DNA from: JAQUGA01 sp964521105
GTDB taxonomy: Bacteria; Bacteroidota; Bacteroidia; Bacteroidales; WCHB1-69
Direction: 5' to 3'
Assembly: GCA_964521105.1 (NCBI GenBank)
Contig: CAZFPO010000004.1
Coordinates: 6,006 to 70,005, forward strand
DNA: 64,000 nucleotides
Shown piece by piece: positions 56,941 to 64,000 of the stretch; the first letter of the stretch is position 1; each line of letters starts with the position of its first letter. Below the pieces are notes generated by a model, which saw only the letters and a program-made list of their open reading frames with translations, searched no databases and was not told the origin of the DNA. A program made the position numbers and the translations under genes.

Positions 56941-57690
56941 TTACTTTTTTTCAATTTCAGCAAAAGCAAAAAGAGCTAGTAAATTTACAAATGGATAATG
57001 GATAAATTCTATAAACGAAAAGAATTTGTACGACCAAATTGGGACTAATGCGGGCCACGACAAACCACCAGATAGGACATTGTTTAGTGGCATTAGTTTT
57101 TTGTACTTTTTGATTTCGAGATTTGGAAATTTTTGGGTAAATTTCGTCCTATCTCTTTTTAGTATAATCCAAGGCATAGCCTGATTTGAATGAGACAAAG
57201 GTCCACCTTGGGTTAATTTCCAATCTGCATTTACATCAAAGGGTTCGTGATGAAATTTTTTATAAAAAAAACTACTTAAAAGTGTTTTTGTTGGTTCAAT
57301 AATTAAAATTTTTCCGCCTTTTTTCAGACATCTGTTGGCTTCATTAAAAAACAACTCTGGATTAGGAATATGATGCAACACATTAACCATCATAATGGCA
57401 GACAAACTTTCGTCTTCAAAAGGTAATTCTTCGGCAGAAAAACAATAATCACAATAATCGAGTTTTAAAATATCCGAAGTAACCACATCGGGCAAAATTT
57501 CGGGCAGGAATCCCCCACCCGAACCAATTTCGAGTTTAATCCCTTCCAAATCCTTGGGTAAATTTTGTATCAATCGATGATACCATTCAAGGTATGTTTT
57601 TTTTAAATATGCTTTTTTTAAAATCAAATCACGATGCTCAACCGTTCGTTGCGGATGGTCGAGGTCGTACTGAAAGCTATGTTTTTTCAT
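56941..57690 (-). CDS. SAM-dependent methyltransferase (class I)
   Basis: 249 residues. Motif I LEIGSGGGFLPEILP, then VVTSDILKLDYCD, motif II-like LPFEDESLSAIMMVNVLHHIPNPE, and LKKGGKILIIEP as in methyltransferase type 11 domains. The N-terminus (FQYDLDHPQRTVEHRDLILKK) is of a type often seen in sugar or polyketide-like small-molecule methyltransferases near glycosyltransferases. Substrate unknown. Starts 6 bp after the carboxypeptidase stop, so likely cotranscribed with it. Confidence 0.85.
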   Translation of the reverse strand: MKKHSFQYDLDHPQRTVEHRDLILKKAYLKKTYLEWYHRLIQNLPKDLEGIKLEIGSGGGFLPEILPDVVTSDILKLDYCDYCFSAEELPFEDESLSAIMMVNVLHHIPNPELFFNEANRCLKKGGKILIIEPTKTLLSSFFYKKFHHEPFDVNADWKLTQGGPLSHSNQAMPWIILKRDRTKFTQKFPNLEIKKYKKLMPLNNVLSGGLSWPALVPIWSYKFFSFIEFIHYPFVNLLALFAFAEIEKK

Positions 57691-57696
57691 AAAAGG

Positions 57697-60054
57697 TTAA
57701 GGAATTAATATTAATTTATGGCAAAATACAGCTTGGTCATTTTTGAATATTTTTACAACATATATTCCATTTTGAGAATTAAAATTAAAGGTAAAGTGGC
57801 TGTTATTGATTTCATTTTTTAAACAAATTCTTCCAATTGCATCAAAAACAATCAATTCGTACTTTTCATTTTGGTTAAAATTGGCAATATTAACATTAAA
57901 TAATCCCTTACTAGGATTAGGAAAAACATTAATTCGTTCCTCGTTTTTAACATTTGGGATGTCAGTTGGGTCAACTATCATCGCCGAAACTTTAAAATCA
58001 TCAAAATAAAAACCATCACCGTGGGTTAATGCGTCTGATTTCAGCACAAATCGGAATTTTACTTGATGACCAATAAGTTCACTTATATCAATGTCCTCGA
58101 ATACCCAAGTTGCTTGAGTACCATCGTAACAAGGTGTTCCAGCCTCTTGATTTTCGGAACCTAAAACAGTGTATTTTCCACAAAGTGCATCCCAAGTTGA
58201 TCCATTGTTGATTGATGCTTCGATTTTCACAAAATCGTACGATTTTTCTAAGTCCCAACGTGCATAAAAGCTTAATTTTGCCCATATAGCATGAGTTAAA
58301 TCGATATTTTGATTTAGTGTTAGTCGCTTATTAAGATTTCCAGTATAATTGTTTGGCGAGTCGCAAATTGAAGTTGACGGGCTAACAAATGATGAATTGG
58401 TAGTAACCCAATTTCCACCAGCTGATGTCCAATTACTAACACTATTACATGAATCGTAAAAGAGAGTCTGAGTTTGTCCAAAAACTTTTCGGATTGTATC
58501 TCTGTATGTGATTAATTGGTCTATTTGTAAGGATATTTCAAAAACTATTTCATCACCGATAACAATATTGTTTGAAAGTTCATAAGCCACATTTCCACTA
58601 TTTAAAGCGTTTAAATTGGGGTTTGTATAGGTAACAGGGCTACCAAACGAAACAATATTTGATGAAATTGGATGGTACGAAATTTTAAAAACAGCATTGG
58701 TATCCATTCCTAAAGCCACAAATTCAAACGGAAGCGTTCCACTAATGTCCGAAATAATATCTGGTGATTTATCTTCTATTTCGCCGTATTTGTAAGCAAA
58801 TCGGGCAAGATATAAGTTCATTTCAAAGAAATCGAGGGCAATATCATCAATTCTCGACTCTTGGGGCCAAAAACCATCGGTAGCCGAGCCAGCTTCGGGT
58901 GAAAAAGCAATAATTTTTGATTTTGAATTTTGCTCGCCATAATACCAATCAAAAGTGCCACCATTAGCGGTATAAAGCAATTCGCCGGGAACACCATACG
59001 AGAAATGATTTTCTTTTGTCATTTTACGCGAATAACTTAAAAACAGTTCATGATCGGGTGTATGTAAGGTTTGATAACCCCATGGGAAAAGCAAAATATT
59101 GCTATAACAATGATGATCGATGGCTAATTTAAACGAATGATTTTCGGCGAGCCATTTAATGGCTTTGGTTTCGTTTTCGGAAAACGCAGATGGACCACGA
59201 TAAACATCTGACGAAGTAGTTGGAGATGACCCCTGATTATCGTAGCCCCATTCATAACCATAATTTCGGTTTAAATCGACACCAAAATTTCCATCGCCAT
59301 TGTTTCGTCTATTTTTTCGCCACATTCCACCTCCGTTTGGATCGGTTGTTTGATTGTAAAAATATCCATCAGGATTTGCACAAGGAACGAAATACAATTC
59401 GGTATGGTCTAACAAATAAGTAATTTCGTCAATTACTCCATAATTTTCGAGCATATACCACATAAACCATACGAGCTGCTGCATCCCCATAGGTTCACGA
59501 GCATGAGTTAGTGAAACATATAAAACCCTTGGTTCAGTTTCATTAATGTTAGCATTTTTAGATATTTTAGTAAAATATAGTGCTAATCCGTTGGTAGTAT
59601 GAAAGGTATCAATGGCAGTGCGAGATGAAGCTAAATTTGGAAATAATAAATGCATGGAGTCCATTTCTTGATAAAGTTCATTCAAATTAAAATATCCAGC
59701 AAACGTACCATGCTTAAAATGGGTAGGCTTAATTGCACTTGTTGAATTATTTGAACAAGCAATATTTTTTAATGAATTAGTTTTTAGATAATTACGTTTT
59801 TGATAATACTGCGTCATATCATCAATTAATATCGAAAAAGGAATACCTTGTTGAACCAGTAAATTAATATCCTTTTGATTTAACTCAGTAATCCATTTTT
59901 CTTTCGACATTTCACCTTCGATTGGAATACCCAAATTTGCAATTTGATGAAGCGAAACTTGCGATAAATTAATTTGAATACGACTATATTTTTGATTTTG
60001 TCCTAATATATAAATCGGAATAACAAAAAAGCAAAAAATTAATATTTTTTTCAT
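57697..60054 (-). CDS. Secreted M14 zinc carboxypeptidase with T9SS sorting domain
   Basis: 785 residues from the ATG at 60054, which opens directly into a signal peptide (MKKILIFCFFVIPIYILGQ); a frame start six codons earlier is less likely. M14 domain at about 110-420: zinc HAREPMG (His and Glu), DLNRNYGYEWG, IDHHCYSN (third zinc His) and catalytic Glu in FSPEAGSATDGF. A MAM-like jellyroll follows at about 535-695 (WAKLSFYARWDLEKSYDFVKIEAS, DGFYFDDFKV). The last 75 residues are a T9SS domain (NVFPNPSKGLFNV). An extracellular exopeptidase. Confidence 0.92.
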   Translation of the reverse strand: MKKILIFCFFVIPIYILGQNQKYSRIQINLSQVSLHQIANLGIPIEGEMSKEKWITELNQKDINLLVQQGIPFSILIDDMTQYYQKRNYLKTNSLKNIACSNNSTSAIKPTHFKHGTFAGYFNLNELYQEMDSMHLLFPNLASSRTAIDTFHTTNGLALYFTKISKNANINETEPRVLYVSLTHAREPMGMQQLVWFMWYMLENYGVIDEITYLLDHTELYFVPCANPDGYFYNQTTDPNGGGMWRKNRRNNGDGNFGVDLNRNYGYEWGYDNQGSSPTTSSDVYRGPSAFSENETKAIKWLAENHSFKLAIDHHCYSNILLFPWGYQTLHTPDHELFLSYSRKMTKENHFSYGVPGELLYTANGGTFDWYYGEQNSKSKIIAFSPEAGSATDGFWPQESRIDDIALDFFEMNLYLARFAYKYGEIEDKSPDIISDISGTLPFEFVALGMDTNAVFKISYHPISSNIVSFGSPVTYTNPNLNALNSGNVAYELSNNIVIGDEIVFEISLQIDQLITYRDTIRKVFGQTQTLFYDSCNSVSNWTSAGGNWVTTNSSFVSPSTSICDSPNNYTGNLNKRLTLNQNIDLTHAIWAKLSFYARWDLEKSYDFVKIEASINNGSTWDALCGKYTVLGSENQEAGTPCYDGTQATWVFEDIDISELIGHQVKFRFVLKSDALTHGDGFYFDDFKVSAMIVDPTDIPNVKNEERINVFPNPSKGLFNVNIANFNQNEKYELIVFDAIGRICLKNEINNSHFTFNFNSQNGIYVVKIFKNDQAVFCHKLILIP

Positions 60055-60076
60055 TAGATATTTTTTTAACAAAAGT

Positions 60077-60109
60077 AAAAAAAAAAGCTCCTGAGATATC
60101 CCAAGAGCT
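60077..60109 (-). terminator. Rho-independent terminator of the small lipoprotein gene
   Basis: On the minus strand, a 10-bp stem with two G-U pairs (AGCTCTTGGG / CTCAGGAGCT, loop ATAT region) is followed by nine T. It lies 21 bp after the stop of the 60130-60351 gene. A TACTTTTG box for the carboxypeptidase gene (60077-60070) starts where the T run ends. Confidence 0.75.
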
Positions 60110-60129
60110 AAATAAAAAATATTTTCAAA

Positions 60130-60351
60130 CTACTTTAAATTGCAATTAAAATCGGAACCTCCGCTAATTGTCCAATTATCGCATGCATCTTTAGCATCAC
60201 TTTTTTTCACATCTTTATACTCAATAGATATTGTTTGTGGTGAATTAAAAGAATCTTTGTATGTACATTCGCAAGTATAATCTTTTTTGCACGAGCTAAA
60301 TGCAACAACCGATAAAATAAATGCTCCGAGTAAAAAACTGCTTTTTTTCAT
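60130..60351 (-). CDS. Small Cys-containing lipoprotein
   Basis: 73 residues with lipobox AFSSC (Cys21). The mature part of 53 residues contains four further Cys (CECTYK, DACDNW, FNCNLK), which could form two disulfides, a pattern seen in small Bacteroidetes lipoproteins. A TAGTTTTG box lies 30 bp upstream on the minus strand (60389-60382). Function unknown. Confidence 0.75.
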   Translation of the reverse strand: MKKSSFLLGAFILSVVAFSSCKKDYTCECTYKDSFNSPQTISIEYKDVKKSDAKDACDNWTISGGSDFNCNLK

Positions 60352-60485
60352 ATCAAAATATATTTGGTTAATAAATTAGCCCAAAACTAAATAAAAAAAC
60401 TGAATTGCATTATTTTTCATAAAATTTATTTTTATAAATTGAAATTTTATTAAATTAGCAAATTATAAATTTAAAATCAACAAAC

Positions 60486-61037
60486 ATGAAGAAAAACATT
60501 TTAATTATTGGAGTAGCATTCTTTTCATTTTTAGTTATTTCGTGTGGTCCAAAAAATAAAGATGGTGAAGTAAACTTTGAATCAGCACTTGACTACAACA
60601 ATTACATTATTGATTTACAAAGTAAAACAATAAAGGCAATATTAAGTTTTGCAGATGCATGCAGTTTAGCAGATGAAACTTCGATGCGTTCATCGTACGA
60701 AAAATTCCAAAAACAAGCTAAAGAATCCTTAACTGAACTTAAAAAACTAGGTAGTTTTGACGGTAGTACGGAATTTAGAGACAAAGCCATTGACCTTTTT
60801 TCATTTTATGTTGAAGTAGCTGACAACGATTACAAAAAAATGTTGGATTTACTTTTAAAGAAAGATTTTAATGATGCTGACCAAGCCGAAATTGATAAAA
60901 TTGTTGCTAAAGTTTCAGAAAAAGAAACTGGATTTGATGCAGCCTTTGCTAAAGCTCAAGAAGATTTTGCCGCTAAAAACAACCTTCAAATTACAAAAAA
61001 TACACTTCAAGACCAAATTGATGAAAATGTAAAATAA
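60486..61037 (+). CDS. Helical lipoprotein of unknown function
   Basis: 183 residues with lipobox LVISC (Cys20). The mature protein is almost all helical and charged: FESALDYNNYIIDLQSKTIKAIL, YEKFQKQAKESLTELKKLG, YKKMLDLLLKKDFNDADQAEIDKIV, AKAQEDFAAKNNLQI. It resembles LIC11966/DUF3829-type surface lipoproteins from memory; this is not certain. Followed after 15 bp by the membrane glycosyltransferase-like gene. Confidence 0.75.
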   Translation: MKKNILIIGVAFFSFLVISCGPKNKDGEVNFESALDYNNYIIDLQSKTIKAILSFADACSLADETSMRSSYEKFQKQAKESLTELKKLGSFDGSTEFRDKAIDLFSFYVEVADNDYKKMLDLLLKKDFNDADQAEIDKIVAKVSEKETGFDAAFAKAQEDFAAKNNLQITKNTLQDQIDENVK

Positions 61038-61052
61038 TTAAAGTTCTAAATT

Positions 61053-62573
61053 ATGAAAATGCTTGTAAAAGATAGCTTGTCGATTGCAAGCATTTTTATT
61101 TTGTTTATTGTGTCCTTTTATCAGCGACAGCCTCATCTAAGTAACCAAACAGATGCTAATGACGTTGCCAATTTGCAAACGCTAACCACCCTAGATATTT
61201 GGCGACAGCAATCGCCCACTTACTTTTCGTTTTTACCCGTTCAATCGTATCAAAATCAGGGCGATAAAAACATTCATTATTATCCACGTTTTAAGGATAA
61301 AAAAGGCAATAATTACTATGTATCTTACCCCCCATTGTGTTACATTTTGCCCTACTCAATACATTTATTAGGATTTGAAACAAACAGAAAACTTTTGGTG
61401 TGGATAAATATTTTATTGCATCTAATTTCGACTATATTTCTGTTTTATCTGTTAAAAAGTATGCTAAATCAAAAGCGATTTTCGTGGAATATTTTAGCCT
61501 CAATTTCTTATTTTGTATTAATTCCAGTAATGACTTACTCATATACTCGAATGTATTTTGCCGAAACACTCGGACTAAGTCTTTTTATTGCATGCGTTTA
61601 TTTTTTACACCAAATCCTTTTTTCAAATCCAAAATCCAACTTAAATCTCCTCGGATTTGCTGTGAGTTTCACCCTGTTATCATATAGTGAATGGATTTCG
61701 GCTTTCCTTTTGATTTGTTTATGTGCCTACTTATTTTACAATAAAACCTTAGAGAAAAAGATTCGCTTTCGACTTTTTATCATTGCAATCATTTGTTTTA
61801 TTACGCCATTAATTCTGTTCTTAATTCAATTACTAAGTTTAAATTCATTTTCGGAAGGATTTCATTCACTTTCCATTCGATTGCTCGAACGAAGTGGATG
61901 GTTTGGTCAAAAATATAGTAGTAATGGAATCTCAATTTTCAATTTAAGTTCAATATACGAATACTTAAAATTATTCATAAATGCCGTTGGAATTATAGGT
62001 GTTTGTATGATTTTAATCGGTTTAATTTTTAGATTTTTATTTCCAACGATTTCTAAGGAAAACAAAGCTCAAAAAATATTTATTTTGGTTCTTGTTTTTG
62101 CCCCAATATTATTACATAATCTTATCTTTTTCAACGCAAATGCACTTCATTATCATTTACAAATAAAGTGGATTTTTTTAATCAGTTTACTTTGGGGTTT
62201 CGTTTCAACCAGCGAACAAATAAAAACAAAGGTAAATTGGACAATTCAGATAATTACAATTTGTATTTTACTGTTTATTCAAATCTACACCCCCAGATTT
62301 AAACCAATAAACGATGAATTTTTAACTAAAATTGCTGACCAAATTACCCATCAAACCATCACCGAAAGTGCCTTATTTGCAAATATTCATTCGGAACCAC
62401 CTACTCCCTTTAATTTAGCATATTTATCGTATTTAACCAAACGAAATTTTGCTTCTGCTAACGACTCAATTACGGCTCGAAATGAATCGCTTAAGCTAAA
62501 TTACAAATCGTTTTACTTTATTGAAGGGGAGCAAAGCAATAATAGATTTACGATTTTTAACATGCGTAATTAG
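61053..62573 (+). CDS. Multi-pass membrane protein, possible GT-C glycosyltransferase
   Basis: 506 residues with about eleven membrane helices. The first extracytoplasmic loop is long (about 30-95) and contains YPRFKDKKGNNYYVSYPPLCYILPY, a layout like GT-C (PMT/ArnT-type) enzymes that use lipid-linked sugars. The clear GT-C acidic motif (DD/DE) is not obvious, the nearest being DANDV at about residue 38, so activity is not assured. C-terminal soluble tail of about 90 residues (after about 415). Probably in the same transcript as the lipoprotein gene. Confidence 0.6.
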   Translation: MKMLVKDSLSIASIFILFIVSFYQRQPHLSNQTDANDVANLQTLTTLDIWRQQSPTYFSFLPVQSYQNQGDKNIHYYPRFKDKKGNNYYVSYPPLCYILPYSIHLLGFETNRKLLVWINILLHLISTIFLFYLLKSMLNQKRFSWNILASISYFVLIPVMTYSYTRMYFAETLGLSLFIACVYFLHQILFSNPKSNLNLLGFAVSFTLLSYSEWISAFLLICLCAYLFYNKTLEKKIRFRLFIIAIICFITPLILFLIQLLSLNSFSEGFHSLSIRLLERSGWFGQKYSSNGISIFNLSSIYEYLKLFINAVGIIGVCMILIGLIFRFLFPTISKENKAQKIFILVLVFAPILLHNLIFFNANALHYHLQIKWIFLISLLWGFVSTSEQIKTKVNWTIQIITICILLFIQIYTPRFKPINDEFLTKIADQITHQTITESALFANIHSEPPTPFNLAYLSYLTKRNFASANDSITARNESLKLNYKSFYFIEGEQSNNRFTIFNMRN

Positions 62574-62673
62574 AGTCTGCGATAAAACTATTTCATGGAT
62601 AATTTTTGAATGATTTTGCCAGCTTAACCCAAATAAAATCACACATCAATATAACACAATGTATAGACAGATT

Positions 62674-63033
62674 CTATTTCATTTTTAAAATATTATATCC
62701 ATTATTATCATAAGGTTGCAAATCGTCAAGAATCATTTCTTCCAGAATTTTAATTTCCTTTGGATAATTTACCTTTGGATCATCGGTTGGGTATATTTCT
62801 TCTACAATTTCATAGCTAAAGTTTTCCGCACCATATTGTTTCCAATCTTTTTGTAATTCAATATTTTGATGCATACCACAGTCGAGTTGTAATTTTTGAG
62901 CATGCCAAATTGCAACCAAATCCATGCTACTTCCAATAAAAATTTTACCGTTAATTTTATTTGAAATTTTAAAAACTCCAATTTTATATTTCATTTGTTT
63001 ATACTCTTCCTTCAGTTCTCTTCGAGTTTTCAT
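62674..63033 (-). CDS. Degenerate GIY-YIG-domain protein
   Basis: 119 residues. Overall pattern of a stand-alone GIY-YIG domain: IGVFKISNKINGKIFIGSS, GMHQNIELQKDWKQYGAENFSYEIVEE, LEEMILDDLQPYDNNGYN. The signature tyrosines are Phe (GVF and FIG) and the usual catalytic Arg region reads DLVAIWHAQ, with no Arg. The C-terminal Glu-Asn metal-site region (EEM) remains. It is probably not an active nuclease as written; related proteins in Bacteroidetes with the same Phe substitution are recalled. Confidence 0.75.
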   Translation of the reverse strand: MKTRRELKEEYKQMKYKIGVFKISNKINGKIFIGSSMDLVAIWHAQKLQLDCGMHQNIELQKDWKQYGAENFSYEIVEEIYPTDDPKVNYPKEIKILEEMILDDLQPYDNNGYNILKMK

Positions 63034-63086
63034 AAAGATAGATTAGCGATTTTCAACTTTATTGAATATTATTTCATAAAACAGCA

Positions 63087-63563
63087 TTAATTACCTTGCA
63101 GTTTACTATCCGCTTCTTCAATTTCGTTTCTCTTTTTTTCTTGATAATTTGAAATTAACGTTTGAATTTTATAATTAGAAAGTCCAATTATTTTTGCGGC
63201 AGCAATAGCTGCATTTTCGGGACTAATAACGGTTAATGGAGCTACACCCGATGGCATTCTAATGCTTGAAAACAAGTCGGCACCGCCAAATTTATCGCTA
63301 TATGGTGGACATGCAATAACTGGACAAAAAGTTTGGGCATCAGTAAATCCACTAAGAGCATTGCTCATACCGGCAATAGTAATAAAAACTACGTTTTCTT
63401 TCTCGTATTCTTTAATCAAATTATAGCATTTTAAAGGCACTTTGTGTGCCGACGCAATACGTGTTACAAATTCAATTTCAAAGTTTTTTAAAACTGCACC
63501 TATTTGATTAGCCCATTCTAAGTCGGCTTTAGAGCCCATGATAATAACTACTTTGTTGTTCAT
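63087..63563 (-). CDS. purE: AIR carboxylase-type PurE (class II)
   Basis: 158 residues. VVIIMGSKADLEWA, SAHKVPLKCYN, then ITIAGMSNALSGFTDAQ and CPPYSDKFGGADLFSSIRMPSGVAPL. Ordinary bacterial (class I) PurE has GAAHLPGM at the loop; SNALSGF and the ACPP-SD-F-GADL segment instead match class II PurE of Treponema and animals, which carboxylates AIR directly with CO2. A purine biosynthesis step. No purK is adjacent, which agrees with class II chemistry. Confidence 0.85.
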   Translation of the reverse strand: MNNKVVIIMGSKADLEWANQIGAVLKNFEIEFVTRIASAHKVPLKCYNLIKEYEKENVVFITIAGMSNALSGFTDAQTFCPVIACPPYSDKFGGADLFSSIRMPSGVAPLTVISPENAAIAAAKIIGLSNYKIQTLISNYQEKKRNEIEEADSKLQGN

Positions 63564-63636
63564 ATTTTATGTTTTATATTATTATTTTTCTCTCCATCCC
63601 ATTAAAGCCAAACCTGTACGGACTGTGCGAATTAAA

Positions 63637-63655
63637 GTATTGATTATCAATACTA
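63637..63655. promoter_or_regulatory. Perfect 19-bp palindrome upstream of purE
   Basis: AGTATTGATTATCAATACT (centre at 63646) is a perfect inverted repeat 74 bp upstream of purE. Its form fits a dimeric repressor site, but it is outside any recognised promoter and the role is inferred from shape only. Confidence 0.35.
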
Positions 63656-63719
63656 TACAAATTGGTTTTATAATTATGGCTCAATTGGAATATGTTTTTG
63701 TAAAAATACTAAATTCTTT

Positions 63720-63750
63720 CATACTTTTTTTCATTGCCAAAAAAAGTATG
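63720..63750. repeat. Hairpin in the right-end intergenic element
   Basis: CATACTTTTTTT / AAAAAAAGTATG, a perfect 12-bp inverted repeat with a seven-base loop. It resembles intergenic elements recalled as common in Bacteroidetes genomes (a Lys/Phe-tract palindrome followed by AAAAAAAAGC). Confidence 0.6.
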
Positions 63751-63790
63751 CAAAAAAAAGCTAGGCAAAACTAATGCTTCCACCCGCCCT

Positions 63791-63907
63791 GATAAAACAA
63801 AAGAAATTCAGAAAAAGTAGTCAAACAAAAAACGCCAACGCTATTCCCTTTATTAGGTTTTTTGTTTGAAACGCAAGCGCCTTTTCCGAATTTCTAATTG
63901 TTTTATC
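63791..63907. repeat. Large nested palindromic element (117 bp)
   Basis: The ends are a perfect 10-bp inverted repeat (GATAAAACAA / TTGTTTTATC); then GAAATTC / GAATTTC and GAAAAAG / CTTTTCC; then a perfect inner pair TCAAACAAAAAAC (63821-63833) and GTTTTTTGTTTGA (63857-63869). The right arm has an extra CGCAAGCG self-palindrome. The whole forms one long cruciform or RNA hairpin, MITE-like in build. No gene is inside. Confidence 0.75.
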
Positions 63908-64000
63908 ATTCACGCCAACGTCTTGCCGCTCCGCCAGCTGGCGGATTGCCATTGCCACCGCACGATTTTAGAAGTTTTAGTGATTTTAGATTTTCTGGAA
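63908..64000. other. GC-rich intergenic patch with a 16-bp palindrome
   Basis: The bases from about 63910 to 63965 are far richer in G and C than the rest of the window and hold TCCGCCAGCTGGCGGA (63930-63945), a perfect palindrome. From memory the motif recurs in intergenic repeats of Bacteroidetes. The patch continues past the window end with no visible gene. Confidence 0.6.

Noticed and set aside
63538..63774. 78-residue plus-strand open frame at the right end
   Set aside because: It overlaps purE and the palindromic element, has low-complexity composition and resembles no family.

Overview
The window is about 64 kb of AT-rich DNA from a bacterium of the phylum Bacteroidetes (Bacteroidota), most likely a Bacteroidales/Marinilabiliales-type anaerobe. 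The evidence is four genes with type IX secretion (T9SS) C-terminal sorting domains (motif YPNP/FPNP), lipoproteins with Bacteroidetes-style lipoboxes, an rnfBCDGEA operon, the phylum's TAnnTTTG -7 promoter boxes, and an almost complete lack of Shine-Dalgarno sequences. A run of exactly 100 N at 19200-19299 shows this is a scaffold with an unclosed gap, probably a draft or metagenome-derived genome.

Layout. 1-6.1 kb: the 3' end of a PNGase F-like secreted glycosidase meets a minus-strand run of fabG, a VWA-type membrane protein, an ElyC/YdcF-family protein and a Ste24-type protease. 6.3-15.8 kb: a small outer-membrane protein, pbpC (PBP1C), a pentapeptide-repeat protein, a 13-residue-repeat secreted protein, ettA, an adenosine/adenine deaminase-family gene, and pckA with an unusual 213-residue C-terminal extension. 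15.8-21.5 kb: two tandem parallel beta-helix T9SS cargo genes, the second broken by an in-frame TGA, separated by an array of 115-bp repeats holding the gap. 21.5-29 kb: a coiled-coil membrane protein, a 5TMR-LYT/PAS histidine kinase and a three-gene envelope cluster with an M48 protease. 29.2-34.4 kb: the Rnf ferredoxin:NAD oxidoreductase operon. 34.5-43.5 kb: obg, a PAP2 phosphatase, an OstA/LptA-like gene, a YiiX-like hydrolase, a DUF4878-like lipoprotein, a CoA-type Nudix hydrolase, and divergent ECF sigma factor and uvrA. 43.5-51.5 kb: floA, nfeD, clpS, lon, a GlmU-like nucleotidyltransferase, rpmE2, a LuxC-type acyl-CoA reductase and a Crp/Fnr regulator. 51.5-64 kb: a C69 dipeptidase, a two-lipoprotein cassette, a decayed 3' copy of the dipeptidase gene, ndk, tRNA-His, a GT4 glycosyltransferase, a methyltransferase, an M14 carboxypeptidase with T9SS signal, lipoproteins, a GT-C-like membrane protein, a degenerate GIY-YIG protein, a class II-type purE and a palindrome-rich mobile-looking intergenic element.

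Most of the window is ordinary chromosome: energy metabolism (Rnf, PckA), envelope building and lipopolysaccharide export, protein quality control (Lon, ClpS, FloA/NfeD) and secreted hydrolases. No CRISPR array, prophage, insertion sequence or recognisable defence island was seen. The most unusual items are the PckA fusion, the repeat array between the beta-helix paralogs, the dipeptidase gene remnant flanking a lipoprotein cassette, the back-to-back sigma/uvrA promoter, the class II purE, and the nested palindrome at the right end. Domain names come from motif recognition by eye; no database search was run.
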